From NCBI GenBank assembly GCA_947038405.1, contig CAMQVY010000014.1:1-50855 (forward strand): a stretch of 50,855 bases of DNA, written 5' to 3'. The stretch is from an uncultured Rikenellaceae bacterium. GTDB taxonomy: Bacteria; Bacteroidota; Bacteroidia; Bacteroidales; Rikenellaceae. Positions 1 through 8,000 of the stretch are shown piece after piece. Each line of letters opens with the position of its first letter. Position 1 is the stretch's first letter. The notes under the pieces were generated by a model that did not search any database, was not told where the DNA came from, and saw only the letters and a list, made by a program, of their open reading frames with translations. The position numbers and the translations under genes were made by a program.

Positions 1-195
1 TCCAAGCAAACTCTCATCATTCTTTGAGTCCAATGATATTATTTCATAATCAACCGTGTAGTCTAAATCATCAATTGATAGAAACTTATCCATATCTGCC
101 TCTATCTCAATAACAATTTCAGCATTTTCTACTAATTTATCATCTGCACTACACGACATCAAAAGTAGAGTTAATAGAACTACTATTTTTTTCAT
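1..195 (-). CDS. Lipoprotein, N-terminal part (cut by window edge)
   Basis: The minus strand has ATG at 195-193 and stays open to base 1, giving 65 codons. The start MKKIVVLLTLLLMSCSADDK is a lipoprotein signal: a basic N-terminus, a hydrophobic stretch and a lipobox (L-M-S-C) with the lipidated Cys at residue 15. The mature part that is visible is acidic (many Asp/Glu) with no domain I recognise. The C-terminus lies outside the window. By analogy with Bacteroidetes surface lipoproteins it is probably exported to the outer membrane, but its function cannot be told. Confidence 0.6.
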   Translation of the reverse strand, partial: MKKIVVLLTLLLMSCSADDKLVENAEIVIEIEADMDKFLSIDDLDYTVDYEIISLDSKNDESLLG

Positions 196-511
196 TTGCA
201 ATAAATTTAATTATACATTTAATATAACCATCACTTTTACCACCGTAAAACAATCTACCTGCAAAGTACAAATTTAAACTTAAAAAACAAAACGTTGGAT
301 TCATTTTATAAAATAATGAATATCTAAATAATAGGAATAACACTCTCATTCAATTCAAACATTTATTTTAATACGAGTTTGATTTTGTCCCTGTGATGGC
401 TCAAAATATAGCCTCAAAGTTCAGGCTAAGAAGATCTAAAGCTGTTCTTGATCAATTCACATTAGGAAAGGTTATTTTAAAGGAAAATTACAAGCAGTAA
501 AAATTACCTAG

Positions 512-1542
512 TAACTGGGAAGTCTATCAGGTGCACAAACGTTCTTTCAAAATTGCTCATCTTTACAAACTATATCAATACCTAATATCATACAATTGAC
601 GCTAATGATGCTTTTGAGAACTGCTCTAAACTAACAACAGTTGACTTACCTAAATTAGAGAAAATTGGAAATGATTGTTTTACAAATTGTACTAATTTAT
701 CATCTTTAACGATATCAACAGATAGTAAACTTGTGGCATTTGGAAGTGGTGCTTTTAAAGGTCTTACAACTCTAGAAAATATGACTTTTACTATCGGCAG
801 AGAAAATATGATACGAGTAAATACTACAACAAAAATGTTCCTTGCTCCAACAACATCTGGCGCATTAGCACAAACATACGGCCCATTTAAATCAATAATA
901 TTACAATAACCATTTAATAATAATGTTTCTTATGTCTATAACAATTCATTGTTTACAAGTCAAACTCCTATTTTATATAAAGATTAAACTCAAGCATTGA
1001 CATTCTTTGCCATATATCCTGCTGTGAATGACTTCACATCTGTCTTTGAATTTCAAGTTAAGAGTGACCAAACAATTGGTAACAACTATGAAATGAGTGA
1101 CCTTTTGACATCTAAAATCGAACCAACACAAGAGAAATGTCCTCAACTATCATTTTATCACAGAATGAGTCAGGTTATTATAAATATTACATCTGGAGGT
1201 GATTCAGTAGGTGATTTAAGCATTAACTGTAAAAAACAATTAACTTGTGATGTTGCAAACGGAATTTACACTGCAATTGGTGGAAATATAGCAATCACTC
1301 CCGTTGTTAACGGAAATACTGGTTTTAAAGCTATCATAGCTCCTCAGGTTGTAGCTGCGGGAACTGCTTTTGCTACATATGAAGTTAATAACATGTCTTA
1401 CACATGGAAACCTAAAACTGATTTGACATTTTTATCTTGAAAGCAATACATCTATAACTGGAACTTAGCAGATAGAGAGATTACACTAGAAGGTATTATT
1501 AATGGATGGGGCGACGGAGGTACAAGCTCTATTATAGAGTAA
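512..1542 (+). pseudogene. Decayed LRR (BspA-like)/fimbrillin-like gene remnant
   Basis: Two family signatures are visible but no intact gene. From about 515 to 909 the translation has BspA-type LRR_5 repeats (FQNCSSLQTISIPN, then AFENCSKLTTVDLPKLEKIG and CFTNCTNLSSLTIS), with a frameshift near 595. After TAA at 907-909 the same frame resumes as a fimbrillin (Mfa-like_1) domain: VSYVYNNSLF, FTSQTPILYKD, TFFAIYPAVNDF, QLSFYHRMSQVIINI, ending with NWNLADREITLEG and TAA at 1540-1542. In-frame stops lie at 985-987 (TAA) and 1438-1440 (TGA). The second sits where family members have a small residue before the KQYIYNW strand, so it looks like a nonsense change. The fimbrillin lipoprotein N-terminus is missing. 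The longest open piece, 997-1440, has only a TTG start and should not be called a gene. Confidence 0.7.
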
Positions 1543-1582
1543 TAATAACTCTGATACTACATCGTAGCTAAACATATATACT

Positions 1583-1616
1583 AAAAAACAAGGTGCTTTC
1601 ACACCTTGTTTTTTTA
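1583..1616 (+). terminator. Rho-independent terminator
   Basis: A perfect 13-bp stem (1583-1595 with 1602-1614) encloses a 6-base loop (CTTTCA). The A/T flanks give a U-run on either strand. It marks the 3' end of the old fimbrillin/LRR gene. Confidence 0.8.
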
Positions 1617-1743
1617 TGTTAATATTTTACCATATTATAAGGAAATAACTATAAGGATTGATTATTCAAAATCAAAAATCGTAATCTGCCATACGTATAA
1701 AACTGACTTTTCTACGTTAGATGAGCTAATTAGAAAGATTCCA

Positions 1744-1776
1744 TTGTCCGATTAAGATTACAAATATCTATCTTTG
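1744..1776 (+). promoter_or_regulatory. Probable Bacteroidetes promoter for the threonine aldolase gene
   Basis: TATCTTTG at 1769-1776 matches the TAnnTTTG -7 consensus exactly. A TTG at 1744-1746 lies 22 bases upstream, slightly wider than the usual spacing to the -33 element. The leader to the ATG at 1829 would be roughly 45 bases. Confidence 0.5.
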
Positions 1777-1828
1777 TACAATAAATATAATTATAAAACG
1801 TGAATTACAATAAAACACAAATTACAAT

Positions 1829-2845
1829 ATGAGAAGTTTCGGAAGTGACAATCATTCGGGGATTCACCCATCGATCCTTGAAGCGATCTCTAAGGCCAAT
1901 GTCGACCACGATTTAAGCTATGGAGATGATAAATATACACAAATAGCAAAACAAAAATTCTGCGAACTATTTGGCGATGTAGAAGTTTTTTTCACATTTA
2001 ATGGTACGGGAGCTAATGTTACATCTTTGGGTTCTGCCATCAAATCTCATAACAGTATTATTTGCACGGAATCTGCCCATATAAACGTTGATGAATGTGG
2101 AGCACCAGAGAAATTAACGGGTTCTAAATTGATTGCAATATCAACCCCTGACGGGAAATTAACCCCTGAGTTAATTAAACCAAAGTTAACTGGATTTGGA
2201 TTTTGCCACCATTCACAACCCAAAATAATATCGATAACACAAACTACCGAACTAGGAACACTGTACTCTTTGTCCGAAATTAAAGCTATTGCGGACTTAG
2301 CGCATAGCTACGATATGTATCTTCATGTTGATGGGGCAAGGTTCTCAAACTCTATTGCAGCACTTGGATGTACAGCTAAAGATTTTGCAGCTACGGGAGT
2401 TGATGTTCTCTCTTTTGGAGGGACAAAAAATGGTTTAATGTTAGGTGAAGCTGTTGTTTTCTTCAATAAAAATATGTGTGGCGATTTCCAATACATTAGA
2501 AAACAATCTATGCAATTATATTCAAAAATGCGTTTTATTTCAGCTCAATTCATTACTTATTTAGAAGATAATCTATGGCTTAAACTAGCTACACAAGCCA
2601 ATGATATGGCTGTATATCTATTTGAACAACTCAAAGATATAGAGTGTATTACGATAACACAACAGCCTGCTGCAAACGCCATCTTCTTAATCCTACCAAA
2701 AGATAAGAAAGAGATTATCAGAGACCAATATTTTTTCTATGACTGGGACGAAGCAACTGATGAAATTAGATTTATGACATCTTTCGATACAACTAAAGAT
2801 GATATTGATAGCTTAATTGCATTTATCAGAAGCCAATGCAACTAG
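1829..2845 (+). CDS. ltaE: Low-specificity L-threonine aldolase (PLP enzyme)
   Basis: This 338-residue cytosolic protein is full length for the aromatic-amino-acid beta-eliminating lyase/threonine aldolase family. These fold type I PLP enzymes cleave L-threonine or L-allo-threonine to glycine and acetaldehyde. The N-terminus MRSFGSDNHSGIHP is the typical family start. FNGTGAN (near residues 57-63) forms the phosphate-binding turn, HVDGAR carries Asp168 (pyridine nitrogen) and Arg171, and SFGGTKNG carries the Schiff-base Lys200. The ATG at 1829 is preceded by a good promoter and no alternative start is needed. The gene is alone on the plus strand, followed by a gene on the opposite strand. The enzyme class is certain; the substrate stereopreference is not. 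Confidence 0.92.
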   Translation: MRSFGSDNHSGIHPSILEAISKANVDHDLSYGDDKYTQIAKQKFCELFGDVEVFFTFNGTGANVTSLGSAIKSHNSIICTESAHINVDECGAPEKLTGSKLIAISTPDGKLTPELIKPKLTGFGFCHHSQPKIISITQTTELGTLYSLSEIKAIADLAHSYDMYLHVDGARFSNSIAALGCTAKDFAATGVDVLSFGGTKNGLMLGEAVVFFNKNMCGDFQYIRKQSMQLYSKMRFISAQFITYLEDNLWLKLATQANDMAVYLFEQLKDIECITITQQPAANAIFLILPKDKKEIIRDQYFFYDWDEATDEIRFMTSFDTTKDDIDSLIAFIRSQCN

Positions 2846-2920
2846 TCATCTGTAATTTACTGTATATTTGCATATAAAGAGTACATGATATAACTACGCT
2901 TAAATCATTTAAAGATAAAA

Positions 2921-2960
2921 CTGCCCTATGCAAACAGCAGTGCATGTTCGCATAGGGCAG
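2921..2960 (-). terminator. Terminator between convergent ltaE and sialidase-like gene
   Basis: A perfect 11-bp GC-rich stem (CTGCCCTATGC at 2921-2931 with GCATAGGGCAG at 2950-2960) closes an 18-base loop. On the minus strand it is followed by a U-rich run (TTTTATCTTT), so it best serves the sialidase-like gene. It may also stop ltaE transcripts. Confidence 0.7.
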
Positions 2961-3023
2961 AATATATAAATAGTAAATTTAGCTTATGTAGCCGATGTTA
3001 ACATAAAATAATACATCCAACAA

Positions 3024-4688
3024 TTACTTTATTGCTGCCTTTACACTCTCAATGAATACACCAACAGAGTCAGGAACATTACCACTAATGAAGTGAACAT
3101 AACTAACACCATGTTCCGTACTATTTTGAAGTGGAAGTGTAAGGCGTTTTTTATTATTTACATATACGACAGCCTTGTTGTTATGAGTCCATTTTACTTT
3201 TACATCATACCAATTATCATCTCTTATTTTTAACGCCTTCCTATCAATATTAAACTTATACATTGAGTTATATTTAGCTACCGTATCAGATGAATTAAAC
3301 CATCTGTCATTTAATATAAGTGTAATAGGCTTTGCATCCTTTGGTAATTTTACTCTTGTTGTAAATTCACCATCTTTTGCTGCGGGGAAATTCCAAAGAG
3401 CTCCATCATTATCACAAATAAGAGTATCATTTTTAATATACCTGATATTGAGCATTTTTGCCCCAACTTTATCGCTATGGTCAACCAATAATCCCCCTTG
3501 CATTCTATTGTAACCACAATGTCCTACATATCCCTTATAATATTTAAAAGTACTCCAATCATCAAGCCCATTCTCAAAACTATTAGATCTCTCTTTTTCA
3601 TAAATCCAGTCAACATCGAGCATTACAATCTTACGATGATCTTTGTTTTGCCCTAAAGATACTAACAGTTTGTTATCACCAACCTCAACACACTGTGCTT
3701 GATGTACACTTTTATCAGATCCAGGGTTCGATGCAAAATCCTCTTCATTTCGCCTTATGTCAAGAAACAACTCTCTCATTCCGATCCATGTCTTACCATT
3801 ATCCTCAGAAATAGCAATATGCGTTGCATTTCTATTAGTAAAGACATCCTCCCACTGACCAGTAGGTCCATCTACCTCGGGAAGAGAAGTTGTATTCGTC
3901 CAGAAAAATAGCAATCTCCCATCTTTCATTCTGTGAAAAGTTGGCATTGTTATAGTTCCATAAAATGGAGATGGCGTAGACTCACTCCATGTAAGACCAT
4001 CATCCTCTGAAAACGATTGGTAATGTCGATCTTGTGATGTTCGCATAACCATCCAAAGTCTACCATCACCCAACTCAGCAATTGTTGGCTCCACGGCGCC
4101 ATGATTCCACCTTACTCCCTTATGAAATCCACCCTTTTCATGTAATGGAGCAGTCACGTTATTTGATATTTTCCACGATAATCCATCATCATCAGAGATA
4201 TATGTTAAAGCTCCTTTTCGCCCCAATCGATGAGCTGCAACAACAATTTTCTTTCCATCTTTTATGAATACAGGAGGCTTAATCATAAGTGAAAATTCAT
4301 CATCTATTTTTGTAATAACTCTCCCTCCATCAATTCCTCCAACTGTACGTAAGGCATACACCCCTTGTGACATTGAATAAATACGTATAAATTCACCGCT
4401 TATAGGACTCTGCGTATCAGCATAGGGCATATCATGAGATAAATTAACCCTACTCCACGTAAAGCCACTATCTTTACTTGACAAATAGTATGGTCTTTCA
4501 TCTATTTTTCTCTCGCCATAATTATAATGTCTAATTTCGCCGTCTGGCATTTTTGACAATCCTATATACGCATCAGAAGGGGGAACTCCAACTACAACGG
4601 GTGCAAAAATACTATCTAATTTAGCGGTTTGAGCCGAGCAATAAAATAGGGAATTGATGGCAATTAATGTTAAATAAAATTTTCTCAT
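3024..4688 (-). CDS. Secreted sialidase-fold (BNR/Asp-box) glycosidase-like protein
   Basis: I place the start at the ATG 4688-4686, giving 554 residues with a clear signal peptide (MRKFYLTLIAINSLFYCSAQ). The longer frame up to 4733 adds a basic tail that would spoil the signal. Four Asp boxes (SxDxGxTW) are visible: SKDSGFTW at 71-78, SDDDGLSW near 165, SEDDGLTW near 228 and SEDNGKTW near 295. They mark a six-bladed sialidase propeller. EPTIAELGDGRLWMVMRTS is typical of the large 'exo-alpha-sialidase' group. The C-terminal 170 residues look like a beta-sandwich (concanavalin-like) module. I do not see the FRIP motif of classical GH33 sialidases, so release of sialic acid is not assured and another glycoside could be the substrate. 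It is monocistronic, ending at a hairpin. Confidence 0.8.
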   Translation of the reverse strand: MRKFYLTLIAINSLFYCSAQTAKLDSIFAPVVVGVPPSDAYIGLSKMPDGEIRHYNYGERKIDERPYYLSSKDSGFTWSRVNLSHDMPYADTQSPISGEFIRIYSMSQGVYALRTVGGIDGGRVITKIDDEFSLMIKPPVFIKDGKKIVVAAHRLGRKGALTYISDDDGLSWKISNNVTAPLHEKGGFHKGVRWNHGAVEPTIAELGDGRLWMVMRTSQDRHYQSFSEDDGLTWSESTPSPFYGTITMPTFHRMKDGRLLFFWTNTTSLPEVDGPTGQWEDVFTNRNATHIAISEDNGKTWIGMRELFLDIRRNEEDFASNPGSDKSVHQAQCVEVGDNKLLVSLGQNKDHRKIVMLDVDWIYEKERSNSFENGLDDWSTFKYYKGYVGHCGYNRMQGGLLVDHSDKVGAKMLNIRYIKNDTLICDNDGALWNFPAAKDGEFTTRVKLPKDAKPITLILNDRWFNSSDTVAKYNSMYKFNIDRKALKIRDDNWYDVKVKWTHNNKAVVYVNNKKRLTLPLQNSTEHGVSYVHFISGNVPDSVGVFIESVKAAIK

Positions 4689-4827
4689 AAATTTGTTTTT
4701 AATTGTTCTCATCAATTTAATTATAACTCTCAAATTTTGATCAGAGCATTTGACATAACTATCCTAAATGAGTGATGAGGACAAAATAGATTAATAATAA
4801 AAGTTAGTATGAATAAATTATTATTGC

Positions 4828-4835
4828 AAAAATAA
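4828..4835 (-). promoter_or_regulatory. -7 box candidate for the sialidase-like gene
   Basis: The minus strand reads TATTTTTG, an exact TAnnTTTG match, about 140 bases before the chosen ATG. No convincing -33 TTG is seen at the right distance, so this is a candidate only. Confidence 0.3.
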
Positions 4836-4945
4836 CTTATTTTTTTGTATTCATACACTTTCACTTATTTTTCATATGGAAATTATTTAAGTAACACACA
4901 TACTCCCCTATATAACAGCCTTATCAGATTTCAGATTAACTAAAA

Positions 4946-5515
4946 TTACTCATTTTTATAAAAACCGTTCCCAATTCTTGTATATGATTGACCAGATGAG
5001 TCTTTCCATGAAAAATCTAAAGGACCTTTACTTAGAATTTTCTTATTACCAAGTGGATCTTTCACAATTTTACGTTCATGACTTAACATAATTGCAATTA
5101 GTTTTACAAATAAATAAAGTATAATTAGAACAATTATAATCACAGATGATGCAACTCCAATTAGTATTCCCAGTAAAATAGTCAAGAAACTAAATCCGAT
5201 CTTACCTACACGTGCTCCCCAAGTCGGCATGGTATAAATTGATAAAAATACATTAATACCGTACAATCCTATTGCGCATAGTAGACAAACTTTTATAAAT
5301 ACTACATTATTCCAGTCTGCATCAAACATCTCAGGAAACATATAGGACCCTCTTATTAGTCCTCCTAAAAACATCGAAGCTATGAGTGATATTACTCCAA
5401 AGCTATTATATTCATAAACAAAGCTACTAAATAATTCACAATCAATTTTTTTATATTTACTAACGAAAAAATAACCTAAAACAAGTCCAATAACTACTAT
5501 TATAAAACTTTCCAT
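4946..5515 (-). CDS. Hypothetical multi-pass membrane protein (189 aa)
   Basis: I do not recognise this protein. It has hydrophobic segments near residues 2-19, 38-54, 70-92 and 103-140, which suggests four inner-membrane helices. The last is a long run rich in Ile, Leu and Val. The C-terminal 45 residues are polar and cytoplasmic-looking (SHERKIVKDPLGNKKILSKG, then DFSWKDSSGQSYTRIGNGFY). The ATG at 5515 follows directly after a decayed gene on the same strand (5529-5921), and both probably came from one transcription unit driven by the promoter near 6000. The downstream neighbour on the same strand, the sialidase-like gene, has its own promoter region. No function can be proposed. Confidence 0.6.
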   Translation of the reverse strand: MESFIIVVIGLVLGYFFVSKYKKIDCELFSSFVYEYNSFGVISLIASMFLGGLIRGSYMFPEMFDADWNNVVFIKVCLLCAIGLYGINVFLSIYTMPTWGARVGKIGFSFLTILLGILIGVASSVIIIVLIILYLFVKLIAIMLSHERKIVKDPLGNKKILSKGPLDFSWKDSSGQSYTRIGNGFYKNE

Positions 5516-5528
5516 AATATATTCATCT

Positions 5529-5921
5529 TTAAATTTGACACATTAATACCCCTAAAATAGATGTAATAGCAATTGTAGAGCAGATTGCTATATACTCTAG
5601 CATTCCAAATCTTCTTGGTGCACATAAAACCTTAGTAACATTATTATCACTATAAATATTACTTTTAAGGAATAACCAATAACCTCCAATTAAACAACTA
5701 ATAAGTTACAATACGATATAAATAGTAAAATGGATCAACAGCAGGGTCACAAATACGTAACGACTCATCCATAATGTATTTTGCCTTATATGTTGTTGTT
5801 GCAGAGAAGACATGACGTAATTAGATTATAGTTCAACTGAAGTCTCTAACTTCTTTGAAGCACCACAAGATGCCAATAATAGTGTTGATACCAACACTAT
5901 AACATAGTAATTTTTTTTCAT
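5529..5921 (-). pseudogene. Decayed lipoprotein/membrane-protein gene
   Basis: The minus strand starts well at 5921 with a lipoprotein signal, MKKNYYVIVLVSTLLLASCG, with the lipobox Cys at residue 19. The frame stops after 31 codons (TAA at 5828-5826). Coding-like sequence continues in other frames. MDESLRICDPAVDPFYYLYR and VTY follow, then after another shift LISCLIGGYWLFLKSN and CAPRRFGMLEYIAICSTIAI, ending at TAA 5531-5529. Two hydrophobic stretches in the second half suggest membrane helices. The simplest reading is one lipoprotein with membrane segments broken by at least two frameshifts. The 31-codon lipopeptide could still be made. It lies just upstream of the 189-residue membrane protein. 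Confidence 0.5.
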
Positions 5922-5991
5922 AATTTAGTAATTTTATTTATACGTTTAAAATGCTTATATTTACACTATCAATCAAGAGATATAATGCTTT

Positions 5992-6024
5992 CAAAAGTAA
6001 ACCAAATCACTACTAAAGAAGCAA
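5992..6024 (-). promoter_or_regulatory. Probable promoter for the 5.9-4.9 kb minus-strand unit
   Basis: On the minus strand TACTTTTG (5999-5992) matches TAnnTTTG, and a TTG (6024-6022) lies 22 bases upstream. It precedes the lipoprotein start at 5921 by about 70 bases. Confidence 0.45.
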
Positions 6025-6156
6025 TTACTATAGGGATATTATAAGGATATTATATCTTTATAAATTGTTATTATAAACCCTAACAGATAAGTTATTATAA
6101 TTATAAAAAACTCATAAATAAATTTATATTAACCGTTCGATGGCACTTATTTTTAT

Positions 6157-6164
6157 TATTTTTG
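6157..6164 (+). promoter_or_regulatory. -7 box candidate for the 482-residue orphan gene
   Basis: TATTTTTG matches TAnnTTTG and lies 45 bases before the ATG at 6210. There is no clean TTG at the -33 position. Confidence 0.35.
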
Positions 6165-6209
6165 TAAAACAAATTTGTTTAAAGTATTTAATTCAAAAAA
6201 TCTATCATT

Positions 6210-7658
6210 ATGCCTAAAAACTCACACGCATTAATGGCTTTTGACATGGAAACTACGCTCCGATTAGCTCGGACATTCATTGTACCTATAATGATTGAAT
6301 TCAAACGTGAAAGAGCTGCTAAAGTCATTACTAATAAAAAAGTAAGTTCGGATAAAGAAACTTTAATCACTAAGGCTGATATTACTTTATATATAATGAC
6401 AAAAGTCTCTAAAGAGACTATAAATAAATTATGGGATCTATATGGAGTAAAAATCATCATAAATGATGAAGGTCATGAAATGGTTCGCCAAATAAAAGCA
6501 CTCGACGATAAGAAAGATGTATATCCAAAGGAGTTCATCTTATCAAGAGCACTCTCTTGGGCAAAATATCTTAACAATCCAGATGAAAGAGGTTGCCTTC
6601 CAAAGGTTTTAAACCCTTTGCTTCTAGCTTTTGGAATAACAGCTCACAATTACGACACAATAATAAATTATATAGATAATGATGATATAGATGACAAGGA
6701 ATTTCAAATTTTTATAGGTCATTTTTATTCTTGTTATGATAATAGATTAACATTTTCATATATTAAAATATTTCCGAACCAAAATAAGGCTGAATTTCAC
6801 AGAATGGTTGAAGAGAATGGAAAGATAAGTAAATTTCAGAGTTATCAAAGTATAGTGATGAATGAGCGTAATATTGTTTTTGCAGATATTAATCAAAAAC
6901 AATCTTACCTATCACTATTATTAACATATGACCCTATAAAAGAAAAAACACTTATTAAGATGAGCTCTATATACATATTCGACTATCGTCCTATCGGGGT
7001 TGAAGGGGCAAAGTTTGAGTCTTGCAATACGGCATTCCTAACTAGAGTACAAATAACGGACGAGGAGAAGGATATAGAGTATCTATTTAGAAACTCAACT
7101 CCAACTCAGAAGCAGTTAGCTAAGCTTTCAGGTCGTATTTATATGAATACACCTATAATAGTAACTGACAGAGATGTAGATACCCCATTAAATATCAACG
7201 GAACATTTTCATTATACTTATTAGATTCTTATAATGAGAGTAACTTAATATCTGTCTTTAAACTTCACATAACAGATAAATTAGAAATTGAACTCTATGA
7301 CACTGAGGGTAGATCAAGGAGTGGATACTATGAAATGCACCCCACAAACCTGAATACCATTACATTATACTTCCAACCAAGACCAGATATAAATAATGAT
7401 GATGAACTAATTTTGATTATTTTTAAGAAAGACTCTGCCACTGGAGAGATGATAAAAACAATAGATGGCTCACCTCATTCAGGAACGATTTATATTCAAA
7501 AAATAGATAGTGACATAATCCCTAGCAAGATTAGCATGTCTGAGTTTGGCGAAATTTTCAAAAAAAAGTTAAACAAAGATACTAATGAAGAGATATTAAA
7601 TGATATAAGAAGACAGCAAAATTTATTGCATAAATTAGAGCAAAGTTTAAATAATTAA
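6210..7658 (+). CDS. Orphan hypothetical protein (482 aa)
   Basis: I do not recognise this protein. It has no signal peptide or membrane helix and should be cytosolic. The N-terminal 100 residues are helical and basic (MPKNSHALMAFDMETTLRLA, then KVSKETINKLWDLYG), a pattern that could form a small helix-turn-helix but is not diagnostic. Residues about 110-300 are rich in Tyr, Ile and Asp (CLPKVLNPLLLAFGITAHNY). Residues about 310-440 look like alternating beta strands (NINGTFSLYLLDSYNESNLI). The C-terminus (FGEIFKKKLN to RRQQNLLHKLEQSLNN) is a likely coiled coil. The ATG at 6210 is about 45 bases after a -7 box. It stands alone on the plus strand, between a decayed lipoprotein gene and a membrane AraC regulator. 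Length and uninterrupted frame support a real gene. Confidence 0.6.
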   Translation: MPKNSHALMAFDMETTLRLARTFIVPIMIEFKRERAAKVITNKKVSSDKETLITKADITLYIMTKVSKETINKLWDLYGVKIIINDEGHEMVRQIKALDDKKDVYPKEFILSRALSWAKYLNNPDERGCLPKVLNPLLLAFGITAHNYDTIINYIDNDDIDDKEFQIFIGHFYSCYDNRLTFSYIKIFPNQNKAEFHRMVEENGKISKFQSYQSIVMNERNIVFADINQKQSYLSLLLTYDPIKEKTLIKMSSIYIFDYRPIGVEGAKFESCNTAFLTRVQITDEEKDIEYLFRNSTPTQKQLAKLSGRIYMNTPIIVTDRDVDTPLNINGTFSLYLLDSYNESNLISVFKLHITDKLEIELYDTEGRSRSGYYEMHPTNLNTITLYFQPRPDINNDDELILIIFKKDSATGEMIKTIDGSPHSGTIYIQKIDSDIIPSKISMSEFGEIFKKKLNKDTNEEILNDIRRQQNLLHKLEQSLNN

Positions 7659-8000
7659 TTTTATAACCTTAAATTGCCTTTTGTATATTAAGGTGGATTA
7701 GATATTCGATTCCCATACTTTAACATAAAAAAATTCTACTTCATATCTTCTTTTATATAAAGTTATATACTCTACACTCGTCTCTTTTACACTCCAGTAA
7801 TACTTTTTCCAACAAACATATTAATACATTATTTTAAGATATTGAATCATCTTACTTCTATATTCATGCCGTCACTTGGGAAGTTGATTATTCAATATAC
7901 TTAATCCTTTTGCTAAAACATTAATAACATTGCAATCAAAACTTAATTTGAATGCTTTGACTGAGAACTACATGCACTATTTATCAAATAAAATAATAAA
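7659..8000 (+). other. Intergenic region, 342 bp
   Basis: Very AT-rich spacer between two plus-strand genes. It holds a weak 7-bp inverted repeat (ACCTTAA at 7666-7672 with TTAAGGT at 7688-7694) without a U-tract, which may be a poor terminator. It also holds a near-match to a -7 box (ATGCTTTG, about 7950-7957). I see no other gene, RNA or repeat. Confidence 0.4.

Noticed and set aside
149-349. Minus-strand open frame of 66 codons overlapping the first lipoprotein start
   Set aside because: Its composition is low-complexity and it overlaps, in another frame, a gene with a proper lipoprotein signal.
997-1440. Apparent 147-residue gene
   Set aside because: It begins with TTG in the middle of a fimbrillin domain and is bounded by in-frame stops with homologous sequence continuing on both sides; it is a piece of a pseudogene.
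985-1440. Stop-codon recoding (TAA/TGA read as sense)
   Set aside because: Intact genes in the window use TAA, TAG and TGA as ordinary stops, so the in-frame stops are better read as mutations.
7666-7694. Terminator after the 482-residue gene
   Set aside because: Only a 7-bp AT-rich stem with a 15-base loop and no U-tract.
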